Below are positions 10,875 through 20,599 of a stretch of DNA of 64,000 nucleotides, piece by piece (positions within the stretch are counted from its first letter, which is position 1; every line of letters begins with the position of its first letter). A program made the translations under genes and the position numbers. The DNA is from Otatea glauca (lineage: Eukaryota; Streptophyta; Magnoliopsida; Poales; Poaceae). The notes beneath the pieces were generated by a model that did not search any database, was not told where the DNA came from, and was given only the letters and a program-made list of their open reading frames with translations. The stretch is from positions 69,303,667 through 69,367,666 of the forward strand of contig CM070715.1 of assembly GCA_036346275.1 (NCBI GenBank), in the 5' to 3' direction.

Positions 10875-13800
10875 AGCTATCTCTATCGGGTCAAAGGAAA
10901 AACCGACACTAATGAGTATATATCTCTATCGGTTTTGATAAAAAAAACAGACACGAATGAAGCATATATCTCTATCGGTTTTGGGAAAAAACCGACACTA
11001 ATAGGTGTCGGGACCCGGATTTACAAATCCGAAACCCTCGTATATCTTGCACTAGTCCAGATCACGCTAGTGCACACAAGTGGAAACACGATGTAATATC
11101 ATTCCATACAACGAATTAACTAAGAAGAAGCAAATTATTATTAAATAAAGCAAACGACCTTATGGTCAATGTTTACACCATTGTGCCTTAAGGGCTTAAG
11201 AAACAAATACTATTGCAATGAAAAGATAACTTGAACCATTCGACATGCCACAGCAATCGTCTGGGAACGCCTTCCTAATCCACGTAGTCTTCATAGAATT
11301 CCTCTTCATGAGATTCATTATCTCCTTCAAAGAATCGATCAACAAGGGCATAAAGCCGTGAGTACAAAGGTACTCAAAGAAGTCGTAGGGAATTGATGCA
11401 ATATATTTATGCACGGCTTGACAAGGATGGCTATATAGTTTATTTTGCGTAAAGCAATAACTTGAATGGAAATACAATAAATAGATTGAAAGCATATTTA
11501 TGAAAACATAAATAAATAAGCGATAGATCAATGATAGACAACAAAACAACGGTGAACTCCCGCTCACATCCCAACAATTCCACATTTCATGAAACACTCT
11601 ATACCCGTGTGAAATTCCTGCTTTGTCCATGACCATGACGCGCTATCCGAATAGTTTTACACTCTGCAGAGGTTGTACAACTTTACCCTCAAGACATGAA
11701 CATCTCTTTGTGCAAACGTTACTAACACACTTCCTTTGGTGTGTCGCGGAGATATCATGACAGAGCCTTTACAATGCATTGTCTAAACTCGATCGCTCGC
11801 TAAGGTTTCGCCCATTAGGGCCCCTCTTGCGCCTTGCGAATCTACCCGTCCATCCGGAACCCACACCACCATTGGCGTTACTCAAGACTAGACATTACAA
11901 ATTAATCACCTAGGTCTGTCCCATTCTGGACATGTGGTAGTACGATTAGACCAGTTCAATGGCGCACAAGATTAAGTCCTTAAGTTGTCTCGGCAAGACA
12001 TCCACATCCCAACGTGCTAGAAAGCACCCCTTTATCGCACGATCACTTGCCCGAGGGAAAACAATTGTTCAACCAATACCAATGGCAAACCCGCCATGGT
12101 ACAACAAATTTTACAACAAGGCTAATGGCCACGATTCAATATCTCATTAAGTCAATATTAACATTATTCAACATGTGACATGAATCCCAACGTATATGTA
12201 AGCATGTCTAAGCATAGCTACGATAACCCAATGTTGGTATTATGCTTATGTCCAACTAGTAATGTCCCAACCTAGGTTTAACAATGGATACATGGCATAC
12301 AACGAATCAAGGTGGCATAATGTCAACTAGGCATACATCTACTCCCATTAAATAAACATTGATACGTAAATAGCATGCAAGTTATAAAATAAATTACTTT
12401 GCAAACATAGGATCAATATGATCAAAGGTTACGACTTGCCTTGCTGATCTAGTGCTGAATCTTGGTCTTGAAGTCTTCGCTTGCTCCTCGAATTAGCGCT
12501 CACCGGAAAAGAAAGCGATGAAACCAAATAAATACAAAACAGAGACTCAAACAAGCTCAAAACTGAAAATAAATGGCTCTGGAAGATAGATCTTGATTTT
12601 AGAAAATTTTAGAAACTTGAATCGCCTCAATCGAGTTCGTATGAGCGAGAACGGGCCTCCAAAGATTAAATTCAGAGAAAATACAGAAAATCGTAAAATC
12701 GAATTTTACGGATTTATTTTTGTATTGAAAAGGATTTATTACGCAACGCCGACGCCACCGTTCACGGTGAACTCGGTCCACGGCGCGGCTGGGTTCACCG
12801 TCGCGCCGGCGCATGGTCGACGTCAGCCCGACGCGAGCTCGGTACCGACGCCCGGCCGATGTAAGCACCACGCGGCGCAGATCTAGCGACCGGCCAGACG
12901 GACGGCCCAGAGCGAGTGCGGCGGAGGAGACGTGGCGCGATCGGGGCGCACGCAGCGATCGGAAGGCCACGGTCTCGACGGAGAACGACGGCGAGGAAGC
13001 GGCACGTGCTCACCGGACTTGAGAAGAAGACACGCCCGCGCGAAAGGGCAACGGATCGGGCGCGGGGCAAGCGAGCGGTAGGTGACGACGCGGGCAAGGC
13101 AAGGACACCGCGGCGGCGGCGAGAGGCGTCGCGGCGACGAAAAAAAGCGGAAGGGCTCGCACGCAGCGGCAAACTCCGCGAGAGCGCACGGGCAACGGCG
13201 GCGTTGCGGACGGCGAAAGAGGGCAAAAGAAGCGCGCGACGAGCAATCCTCGGGGTGCGGCTCGGCTTTTAAAGCCTCGAGAACGCGCAAAGGACGCGCA
13301 CGAACGCCGAGGCGTCGGCGGCCGGACTCGATTCGGGCGGCGGTTAGGGTTTGCGTGTGCGACGTGGCGCATCGCATCCGTCCACGCTGTCGCGCATCGG
13401 CGGCCGAGGCGCGGCCGGCCGGCCGATGATGGCCGAGGCGATCGCGGGTCAAGGAGTGGGCCGACGCTGAGATCGGGAACGGGCCGACAGATTCGCCCAA
13501 GAGCTTTTTGGAAAATAAAAACCTTTTCCGAATTAAGAAAAATCCAGAAATTCAAATAAAATCAAATAAATTCAAATAAATATCAAATAAATTCAGAAAA
13601 ATCCCCAAAAATACAGAAAAATTCCTTGGAGCACAAGGAACCCAACAAGAACTGAAATTCTTAAGTTTGATGAATATTTTAGCCAAATTAAATCCTTTTA
13701 TTATTTAGAAATTCAAATTAAGCTGGAGTTATTTCAAGAGAATGCAAATTGATTATTTTTGAATTCAAACATTCCAAAACTTCAAATTTTGGGATGTTAC

Positions 13801-14345
13801 AATAGGAAATGTATCTCTATCGGTTTTTACTAATAAACCGACACAAATAATAACAATATCTCCATCGCTTTCAACAATAAAATCGACACTAATGACTTTA
13901 TGTCTCTTTCGGTTTTGGACACAACTGGAAAATATATCTCTATCGGTTTTGACCAAAAAAACCGACACAAATGAATCATATATCTCTATCGGTTTTGTAC
14001 CAAAACCGACACTAAAAGGAAATGTATCTCTACCGGTTTATTAGTAAATAAACCGGCACAAATAATAAAAATATCTCCATCGCTTTCAACAATAAAACCG
14101 ACACTAATGACTTTATGTCTCTTTCAGTTTTGGACCCTTCTGGAAAAGATATCTCTATCGGTTTTGACTTAAAAACCGACACTAATGAAGAATATATCTC
14201 TATCGGTTTTTAAAAACCGACAATAATGAGAAATGTATCTCTATCGGATTTGAGGAAAAAACCGACACTAATTAGACATATCTCTCTCGGGTTTGAGGAA
14301 AAAACCGACACAAATTGTACATCTCTATCGATTTTGTTAGGAAAC
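10875..14345. repeat. internal CACTA-B repeat array (TATCTCTATCGGTTTT / AAAACCGACAC), cut by the solo LTR
   Basis: Between 10875 and 11005, and again from 13802 to 14345, the sequence repeats TATCTCTATCGGTTTT followed by AAAAACCGACACTAATGA every 45 to 65 bp. The array is one unit interrupted by the LTR element at 11006-13801. Confidence 0.8.
11006..13801 (-). mobile_element. solo-LTR-like element, copy 1 (TG...CA, 2796 bp)
   Basis: The insert starts TGTCGGGACCCGG at 11006 and ends GGGATGTTACA at 13801, with a perfect 5-bp duplication ATAGG on both sides (11001-11005, 13802-13806). No gag, pol or second LTR is present. On the minus strand it begins TGTAACATCCCAAAATTT. A homologous inverted copy lies at 20600-23701. 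A GC-rich block (12770-13490) holds only shadow frames. A large solo LTR of a Ty3-type element is the simplest reading; a non-coding LTR-like element of another type cannot be excluded. Confidence 0.75.
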
Positions 14346-15184
14346 CGATACAGATGAACATAACATGGCTCCTTTTTCTTGCAATAAGTAGCTACATACC
14401 AGAATTATATAGATAACATCACATGGAGATCGCACCATGTAATTGCTAGACAACAAAGACATGAACAAACGTATTTCTTACATGCATCTTTCTCAGGTTT
14501 AATGAGGGTCTAGGAAGTGCTATAATTCAATATGACAAATGAAATGTGTGAACCAATAAATAAGAGCTAGTCTCATCATTAAGACAATGAGATGAAAACC
14601 CGATACAATTAAAGCCTTCACTTGTGTCAGGTTTCACTCAAAACCGACACAATCGTGCACCTGTCATTAAAATGATCATAACTTTTGCATACGGTGTCCG
14701 TTTTCGACGTACGAGTACTCGAATCGAAGGGGATGAAGAGATAGATTCGAAAATTCATAAGCTCAAGTCTAAGTCGCGAATTCTTCGTGAGGATTTGGAA
14801 AAAGTGTCGACCCCAAAAAACGACGTTTAAGGCCTCAAAATAGCCTCTGAAGTTTGGTGCACTGTTTTAAATCGATTGTTTGTTGCTAGTTTGAATTGTT
14901 TTTCATTATAGCTTGTGTAATCCTTGTTTCCAGTCTATATTTTAGAGTATGTTCATTTGTGAGAGTTTGATTCTGAAAAAAAAATATATAAAATAGATAT
15001 TACATATAATATCAACAGTCACAATATGTTCTTTTCAGCACAGATATTACACAATATCAACAGTCAATCCTTTAAGCACAGCTAGTCCACATTAGCAATA
15101 TCTAACACAATATCACATAAAATTACCAAATATATGTACATTCACAACAAAATCATATCACATTCACAGTACACAATAAAACCT

Positions 15185-15690
15185 AGCGAGGCTCATCACA
15201 ATCGGTTCTTGCTCAAAACCGATTGTGATAATATGGTGTCATCACAATCGGTTTTGATATAGAACCGATTGTGATGAGGTGGTATTATCACAATCGGTTC
15301 TTACTCAGAACCGACACAGATGAGGGTGCCCCTCATCACAATCGGTTCATAGCTAGAACTGATTGTGATAACACCCCATCATCACAATTGGTTCTTGCTC
15401 AAAACCGACACAGATGAGGAACCCCTCATCTGTGTCGGTTCTGAGAAAGAACCGACACAAATGAGGGGTGTCATCACAATCGGTTATAGCTAAGAACCGA
15501 TTGTGATGATGGGCACTCATCCGTGTCGATTCGAGATAGAACCGATTGATAACACCTCATCACAATCGGTTCTAGCTCGTAACCGATTGTGACGACCCTA
15601 TTTCCAAAAATTACAAATTACATACACATATCACAATCGGTTTTTCCTTCAAAAGTTAGGAACCGACACAAATAAAGCGATAGTGTTGTA
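15185..15690. repeat. CACTA-B right subterminal repeat array
   Basis: About ten alternating copies of CATCACAATCGGTTCT and GAACCGATTGTGATGA, mixed with GAACCGACACAGATGAGG. The order and the spacing resemble the left array of CACTA-D (49730-50110), supporting a common subfamily. Confidence 0.85.
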
Positions 15691-16409
15691 CCATTCTGTA
15701 GTAGTGCGAGCTCCACCAGCGCCTGTTGCCGCATGCGGACGGCGTGGCCCAGAAGCACTCGCGCCCGGCCGAGCTCCATCAGCGCCTGATGCTACATGCG
15801 CCGAGCGCTCGCGACCTCCTGCTCGGCCAGCTCCGCCCGCCGCCTCGCTTGCCCCAAGGCCTCCTCTGCCGCAGTCTTCTCTACCATCGCCATCGCCGGT
15901 AGCCTCGCCTGCGCCGTCGCTTGCTCCACCGCCAGCGGCCTCGCCTGCACATGGACGAGCGCGATGGGCACGACCAGCAGTCGAACGAGAGCTAGCAAGG
16001 GAGTTCCCATGTCTACTCTGGGAAGCAAGGGAGCTAGCAAGTCGTATAAAAGAAGCAACGGCTTGCATGCCATTTAATGCGCATGCGGGAGCCGATGAGT
16101 TGCCGCCCTCTTTTCTGGGACATAGATGAGAAACAGTTGCGCCTTATATACTGGGACGGAGGGAGTATAAACTTATTTTCTTACACTACATACCATTTAA
16201 TAAGTAACCATTGGGTTCTACTCGTGCTCGCTCCGAGTGAAAACAAAGTCTACACTTTTAACTCGATTAAGAAGAGACCGATGATCTACGCGATCAAGCC
16301 TGTTTTGCAGAAGTAAGTACATTACTCTAACCTAATACTTTCTGTATTTAAATACGTTCATTTTTTTGACTTAATGGCATCTCTCCAATGTACGTACACT
16401 ACTACAGAA

Positions 16410-16795
16410 ATCTACATCACAATCGGTTCTTTTTCGTCATTACAGTCGGTTCTGGTGGCGATACAAAGTCATTAGATAGTGATGAGGCGAAGCTATCACA
16501 ATCGGTTTTCGCCCGATTGTGATAACGGCATCATCACAATCGGTTCTTTATAAGAAGTGATAGTGATAAAGCTTCATCACTATCGGTTCTTCTAAAGAAC
16601 CGATTGTGATGATGGTGTCATCACTATCACTTCTTCTAAAGAACCGATAATGATGACGCCTCATCACTATCGCTTATTTATAAGAACCGATAGTGATAAC
16701 GCCCTTATTACTATCGCTTCTTGTAAAGAACCGATTGTGATGACACCCTCATCACTATCGCTTCTTGTAAAGAACTGATAGTGATAAGGGGGTAT
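16410..16795. repeat. CACTA-C left subterminal repeat array
   Basis: Alternating CATCACTATCG(G/C)TTCTT and AAGAACCGATTGTGATGA units spaced about 40 bp. The first two repeats (TACATCACAATCGGTTC, ATTACAGTCGGTTCTGGTG) match the start of CACTA-B. Confidence 0.85.
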
Positions 16796-17187
16796 GCAAT
16801 CTCATTTGTCCACCCTCCCTAAAAACAGTACATATTACATACAGTATGCACGCATATCACATTCACATAGCACATATTACACACAGTATACACATATCAC
16901 ATTCATAGAATACAAACAAGTGTATTATTATGCATGTACATATACCTTGAGAAGAGATAATAATGCAATTAGTACCGTAGATGGTAAATTTCAACATTAA
17001 AACGACAACATAGGATTAATTGAGTTCATGAGCACATTTCAGATCAAAACATTTCCCTTGTATTAACAAATCTGCAATATAGCCAAATACAAATTTTAAG
17101 AAAGCTCATGTAATGTTATCTAGTTTTTTCAGAACATATCTAGTTTTCCTTTGGTGAAATTGTAGACCTACAATCCAGCTTATCTAC

Positions 17188-17480
17188 CAGCTAGGAACAA
17201 AGTCTGCTAAGAGACTTGATCAGCAGTTTGGTGTTTTGACTAGTCGCCTCATCGCCGGTGAAACCAGAGATGTCCGAGCTAATACTTTGAAAGTAAGCAA
17301 ACATCTCCTTGTTATCCTGCTTTGCAGTTTGAGAGAAACTAAAACTTGAAAAATAGGAGGAGGAGGGGGGAATACGAACCTCAATATTCTTCAGAGTAAA
17401 TATAAGGGTGAAAATAGACTGCTTGATCAAGTTAGTGTTCTCAGGGGTAAGCATGGAAGACTTCAACCTTCTGCAAGGTA
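17188..17480 (-). pseudogene. unrecognised spliced gene fragment inside CACTA-C
   Basis: On the minus strand, after an acceptor TTGCAG near 17476, an exon reads SSMLTPENTNLIKQSIFTLI then FTLKNIE and ends at a GT donor near 17380. A second exon, starting near 17320, reads QDNKEMFAYFQSISSDISGF, then TGDEATSQNTKLLIKSLSRL, CS and a stop at 17191. The codon pattern looks like real, captured coding DNA. I do not recognise the family. Confidence 0.4.
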
Positions 17481-18284
17481 GCATAAGAAAAGGGAAGCAT
17501 CTATTATGGTTCACTCCAATTCAGCTGTGCATAGATTTGTTCATGCCTAAAATTAAGGGCAAGAAAGACAACCAGAAGTATGTGTGCCATCCTGCATTGC
17601 TAGTAAATCAAGAGATCAGGGGGGGCGCCAGTGCCACCACAGAAGCTACTGGAACTGGATGGACACCATTAAATGACAAAAAAGTATGCTAGTTCATCCA
17701 ACATTCTAAAGCAAATACCATGTTATTGTGGTTCCTCAGATTAATGAATTGTTCTAAATGAGTAAAATGACTTATGGTTTTGGAAAGGACGATGTTCTAT
17801 GGTTAGGAGTCGAAATTGTGGCATTTTTCTAGAATCATCAGTATGCCAACTTAAGGAGATATCAGTATGATGCGAATTGGATGATCCAAAGTTCCAAACA
17901 AATATATAAGTTCACAAATCACGAAACAATAACGAGGTATAATCCTTCCATTAACCAGGTTTAGCCGCTCTACATGTAATTAAAGTAACTAAACCAAGAT
18001 TTTAAAACCTACCAGAAGAGATACAACCTGGTAATAATGATTTAGAAAACCAAGTAAAACCGTTGTATGCACCAGTATACTATCCATACTTGAAGACCTA
18101 CAAATCCACATATAGTAAACAATACAAATTAATATTTAGCAAGTTTTCTAATTACCATACCAGCTTGTTCATCGCGGTCAATTTCTGTTCACGGCCTGAA
18201 GCCTGGAAGCCTCCTTCCGCTGCTTATCACAGCATCTACAACCACACCAGAGACCCAACAATTAAGCTTGAATGCAGATCTTAC

Positions 18285-18521
18285 ACAGTAGCCAGCCCAG
18301 TACGGCTCCGTCAACTCGGAAGCCGGCGTCACCTCCTCCGCCACGTCGACCGCGAGTATCGGCGGCGGTTGTTGCGGTGCAGGCTCCAATGATCTGGGCA
18401 GCTGAGGGGTGACGGTGAGGTTGGTGAAGCGGTCGGCACGGCGGAAGCGATTGAGACCGAAGAGCGCGAGCCCCAAGCCAAAGACGAGCAGGTGGAGGAG
18501 GAAGACCACCAGCCAGAACAC
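18285..18521 (-). pseudogene. captured fragment resembling a choline-transporter-like (CTL/PNS1) protein
   Basis: The minus strand reads RDVFWLVVFLLHLLVFGLGL followed by ALFGLNRFRRADRF. This is one membrane-spanning segment flanked by basic residues, as found before the first transmembrane helix of plant plasma-membrane CTL/PNS1-like proteins. It runs on through a Pro-rich linker to WAGYC and a GTAAG donor at 18284. Only the N-terminal region is present and no start codon in this frame is convincing. The family call rests on recall of the W-R-D-x-F-W-L-x-x-F-x-L-H-L pattern and is tentative. Confidence 0.45.
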
Positions 18522-18959
18522 GTCTCGAAAGGTTCAGAAGAGGTCCCTACCGTGAGCAAAGCAGAAGGCCAAGGCGGCGCTTCACATGGAGACGACGGCG
18601 TCGATTAATGAGGTGGCAGACCTGGGTGGGAGAAGGCACTGTAGCTGCGAAGAGGGCCTAGCATGGTGGAGGGCATCGGGAAGCTATCAGATTTGGGGAT
18701 TATGAGGAAGAGTTTGGGGATTTTGGGTGTGTGCAACCGAGTTCTGGGGATTTTTGGGGACACAAGGTAGATCCACCACCACGATCTAGCGTGGTCAGGC
18801 GACGGTGGCGGTGCGGTGCGGAAGGAGGAGAGAGTGCCAGCGATGGGGAGAAATGGAGGGGAGGAAGGGAGGGGACGGGGCGAGGGTGAAGGCGAGGTGG
18901 CGAGAGGGAGGCCGGGTTCTGCGAGGGCTCGCTACGACGTATTTGGTGGTGCTGGTGGG

Positions 18960-19600
18960 TCACATTGCTATCGGTTTTACAGAAAAAACCGATACAGATG
19001 GGTCACATTGCTATCGATTTTCCTATAGGATTACAATGCTACGGTTTTAAAAGAAAAACCGACACATATGAGGATCACATTGCTATCAGTTTTTTAAAAA
19101 AAACCGACACAGATAGGGATCATATTGCTATCAGTTTTACAGAAAAACCGACACAAATGGGGGTTACATTGCTATCGGTTTAAAAAAAACCGACACAGAT
19201 GTGTTCGCATTGCTATCGATTTTATAGTAAAACCGACACAGATGGGGTTACCATTGCTATCAGCTTTAAAAGAAAAACCGACACAGATGGGATAACATTG
19301 CTATCGGTTTTTAAAAAAACCGACACAGATAGGGATCACATTGCTATCGGTTTTTAAAAAAACCGACACTAATGTGTTCATATTGCTATCGGTTTTACAA
19401 TAAAACCAACACAGATTGGGTTCACATTGCTATCGGTTTAAAAAAAACGACACAGATGGGTGTTTACATTACTATCGGTTTTGCAAAAAAAACCGACACA
19501 GATGTTAGAATTTACATCACTGTCGGTTCTTACTTAAGAACCGATAGTGATGTTCACGTTTTATTCCTAAAAACTTAAGAACCAATCCAGATGAAGCGAT
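18960..19600. repeat. CACTA-C right subterminal repeat array
   Basis: Ten or more units of CATTGCTATCGGTTTT followed by AAAACCGACACAGATG, spaced 45 to 65 bp, closing with TACATCACTGTCGGTTC and its inverse. The motif differs from the left array, as is usual for CACTA ends. Confidence 0.85.
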
Positions 19601-20295
19601 AGTGATGTACTATTCTGTAGTAGTGGTAGGGGTTTCTTGTTTTACGTCGCTAAAGGAGGGCGACATGATAACAAACGAGGCGACCAGTTGGAGTGGATGT
19701 GCTTCAAGGTACAAGTGCCTAGCATATGATTAATTTTTTCTGATATCTATTATTCGTCTCTTAATTTGATTTTCTTTGTTTACAATGTCATCAACAGGGG
19801 AGCGATAACCTGTGCGGCTTCTACGTCATGCATCACATGCTGGTCGTGGCCGACAGCTCACACCTTTTCCTGAATGTATATGTACATGCATAATACACAC
19901 ATCTTTTTACATATAAATTTTAAAACTTAAATTAGTGCACTCATTTCTATTTTGCAGAAGATCGATGTCCCCCCAAGAGCTTATAAAACAAAGATCTCAA
20001 CAAATTACGAGACCACATATGCCAGTGGTACTAGACAGAAGTTATAATAGAGGATGGTAGGTTTAGAGATCCGATAGGCTCCTACTAGTCCATATATAAA
20101 TAATATTATATCATGTGAATGTGATATGTGTACTAACTGTTAAGTTTATATGTTTGTGTTCTATATTATGAACGAATGTGTTGTATATTGTAAAATATTT
20201 GTGTTCTATATATATTGTGAATGTGATATGCATACTGTATGTAATTTGTGCTATATATTATGAACATGATATGCATACTGCGTATAATATATGCT

Positions 20296-20599
20296 ATTTT
20301 CGAGAGATTCAATTGCTCAGCGGCAAAATGAAGCACCACGGGGAATGTCATCGGCAAGCGAGGGACCGTTGTAAATCGGAATGCAGGTGATAACAAAAGC
20401 ACAAGAAATACCACAATCAGACAAAATAACACTTATCCTGGTTAACTTCGTTGCAACGTGCAGTTCAAGAAGCAAGCAATTCAATTCGTTCTTTTCCCAT
20501 CAGCTGCAGTACATGCAATGCGCTCACTAGATAGTGCCGTTTGCAATTGAATTGCAGCAGGCCTCCATCCAAAATTCCAAGAAGTGTTTACCGAGCATA
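20296..20599. other. short unique stretch between CACTA-A and the second LTR copy
   Basis: No gene or repeat is recognised. The CACTA-A sequence stops before CGAGAGATTC at about 20295; the string CGAGAGA is also found just left of the CACTA-A start (5642). Confidence 0.4.

Larger units (their letters stand above)
8634..15706 (-). mobile_element. CACTA-B, inserted in the mariner-like element
   Basis: The element starts CACTACTACACGAATA at 8634 and ends ATTCTGTAGTAGTG at 15706, flanked by a perfect 3-bp duplication CGA (8631-8633, 15707-15709). The protease remnant is on the minus strand, so the element's 5' end is on the right. That right end matches the 5' end of CACTA-D closely over more than 100 bp, including ATGGTACAACACTATCGCTT. 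It has subterminal repeats at both ends. A 2.8-kb solo-LTR-like element is inserted at 11006-13801. No transposase is left. 14350-15180 holds no recognisable gene. Confidence 0.9.
8296..16073 (-). pseudogene. second reading frame of the mariner element (coiled-coil protein remnant), split by CACTA-B
   Basis: On the minus strand an open frame runs from 16073 through VEKTAAEEALGQARRRAELA and EQEVASARRM to 15710. If CACTA-B and one CGA duplication are removed, it continues in the same frame at 8633 through RVRTLLEDGTHADDSQV, HVTDSDSIQYVLDSLAGD and FVRDSFEETDAEE to a stop at 8296. Three in-frame stops break it (15792, after DDSQV, after DAEE). The first part is Ala/Glu/Arg-rich heptad-like sequence. 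It faintly resembles the C-terminal coiled coil of SGR5/LPA1-type INDETERMINATE-domain proteins, but I am not sure. It could be an accessory gene of the element or a captured host fragment. It converges on the transposase gene. Confidence 0.5.
6004..16165 (+). mobile_element. mariner-like element (Osmar/Stowaway superfamily), about 3.1 kb once CACTA-B is removed
   Basis: Terminal inverted repeats are CTCCCTCCATCCCATTATAT at 6004 and, as reverse complement of the right end at 16165, CTCCCTCCGTCCCAGTATAT. The match extends through AAGG-G-AACTG to about 32 bp with 4 mismatches. Both ends are flanked by the mariner target TA (6002-6003 and 16166-16167). The element carries a DD39D transposase gene on the plus strand and a second, coiled-coil reading frame on the minus strand. 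CACTA-B sits inside it at 8634-15706. It lies within the protease region of CACTA-A. Confidence 0.9.
16397..19625 (-). mobile_element. CACTA-C, non-autonomous, carrying gene fragments
   Basis: Starts CACTACTACAGAAATC at 16397 and ends ATTCTGTAGTAGTG at 19625, with a perfect 3-bp duplication GTA (16394-16396, 19626-19628). Its left end resembles that of CACTA-B, so its own 3' end is on the left. It is 3.2 kb and has no transposase or protease. Its interior holds spliced, non-CACTA coding fragments on the minus strand (17188-17480 and 18285-18521), as in gene-capturing Pack-CACTA elements. It interrupts the CACTA-A protease gene. Confidence 0.9.
5860..20080 (+). pseudogene. CACTA-A Ulp1/C48-like cysteine protease gene, split by two transposons
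   Basis: Pieces are at about 5860-5960, 16190-16314, 19629-19706, 19799-19878 and 19958-20080, in the same order as in CACTA-D. The second piece translates as NHWVLLVLAPSENKVYTFNS and continues with IKKRPMIYAI; it carries the His-Trp of the C48 peptidase motif. The fourth reads GSDNLCGFYVMHHM and holds the expected catalytic Cys. In plant CACTA elements this domain is the C-terminal part of the second element protein; its role in transposition is not settled. The first piece is frameshifted, and the mariner and CACTA-C sit in its introns, so this copy is dead. Confidence 0.7.
5653..20295 (+). mobile_element. CACTA-A: old, truncated CACTA transposon, host of several nested insertions
   Basis: The left end at 5653 is a decayed CACTA terminus (CATTACTACAAAATGGTACA). 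It resembles the left end of CACTA-D (CACTACTACAGAATGGTACA) and is followed by AATCGGTTCTC-type subterminal repeats to about 5835. The body then jumps straight into the 3' half of the protease gene, so the transposase is deleted. The body is interrupted by a mariner-like element (6004-16165) and by CACTA-C (16397-19625). It resumes after each insert with sequence collinear with CACTA-D (54060-55080). The right end breaks off near 20295 with no subterminal repeats. Removing the inserts leaves roughly 1.2 kb. Confidence 0.7.

Noticed and set aside
12795..13555. Long Arg/Ala-rich open frames on both strands in the GC-rich part of the LTR element
   Set aside because: High GC alone keeps stops away; frames overlap on both strands and show no domain.
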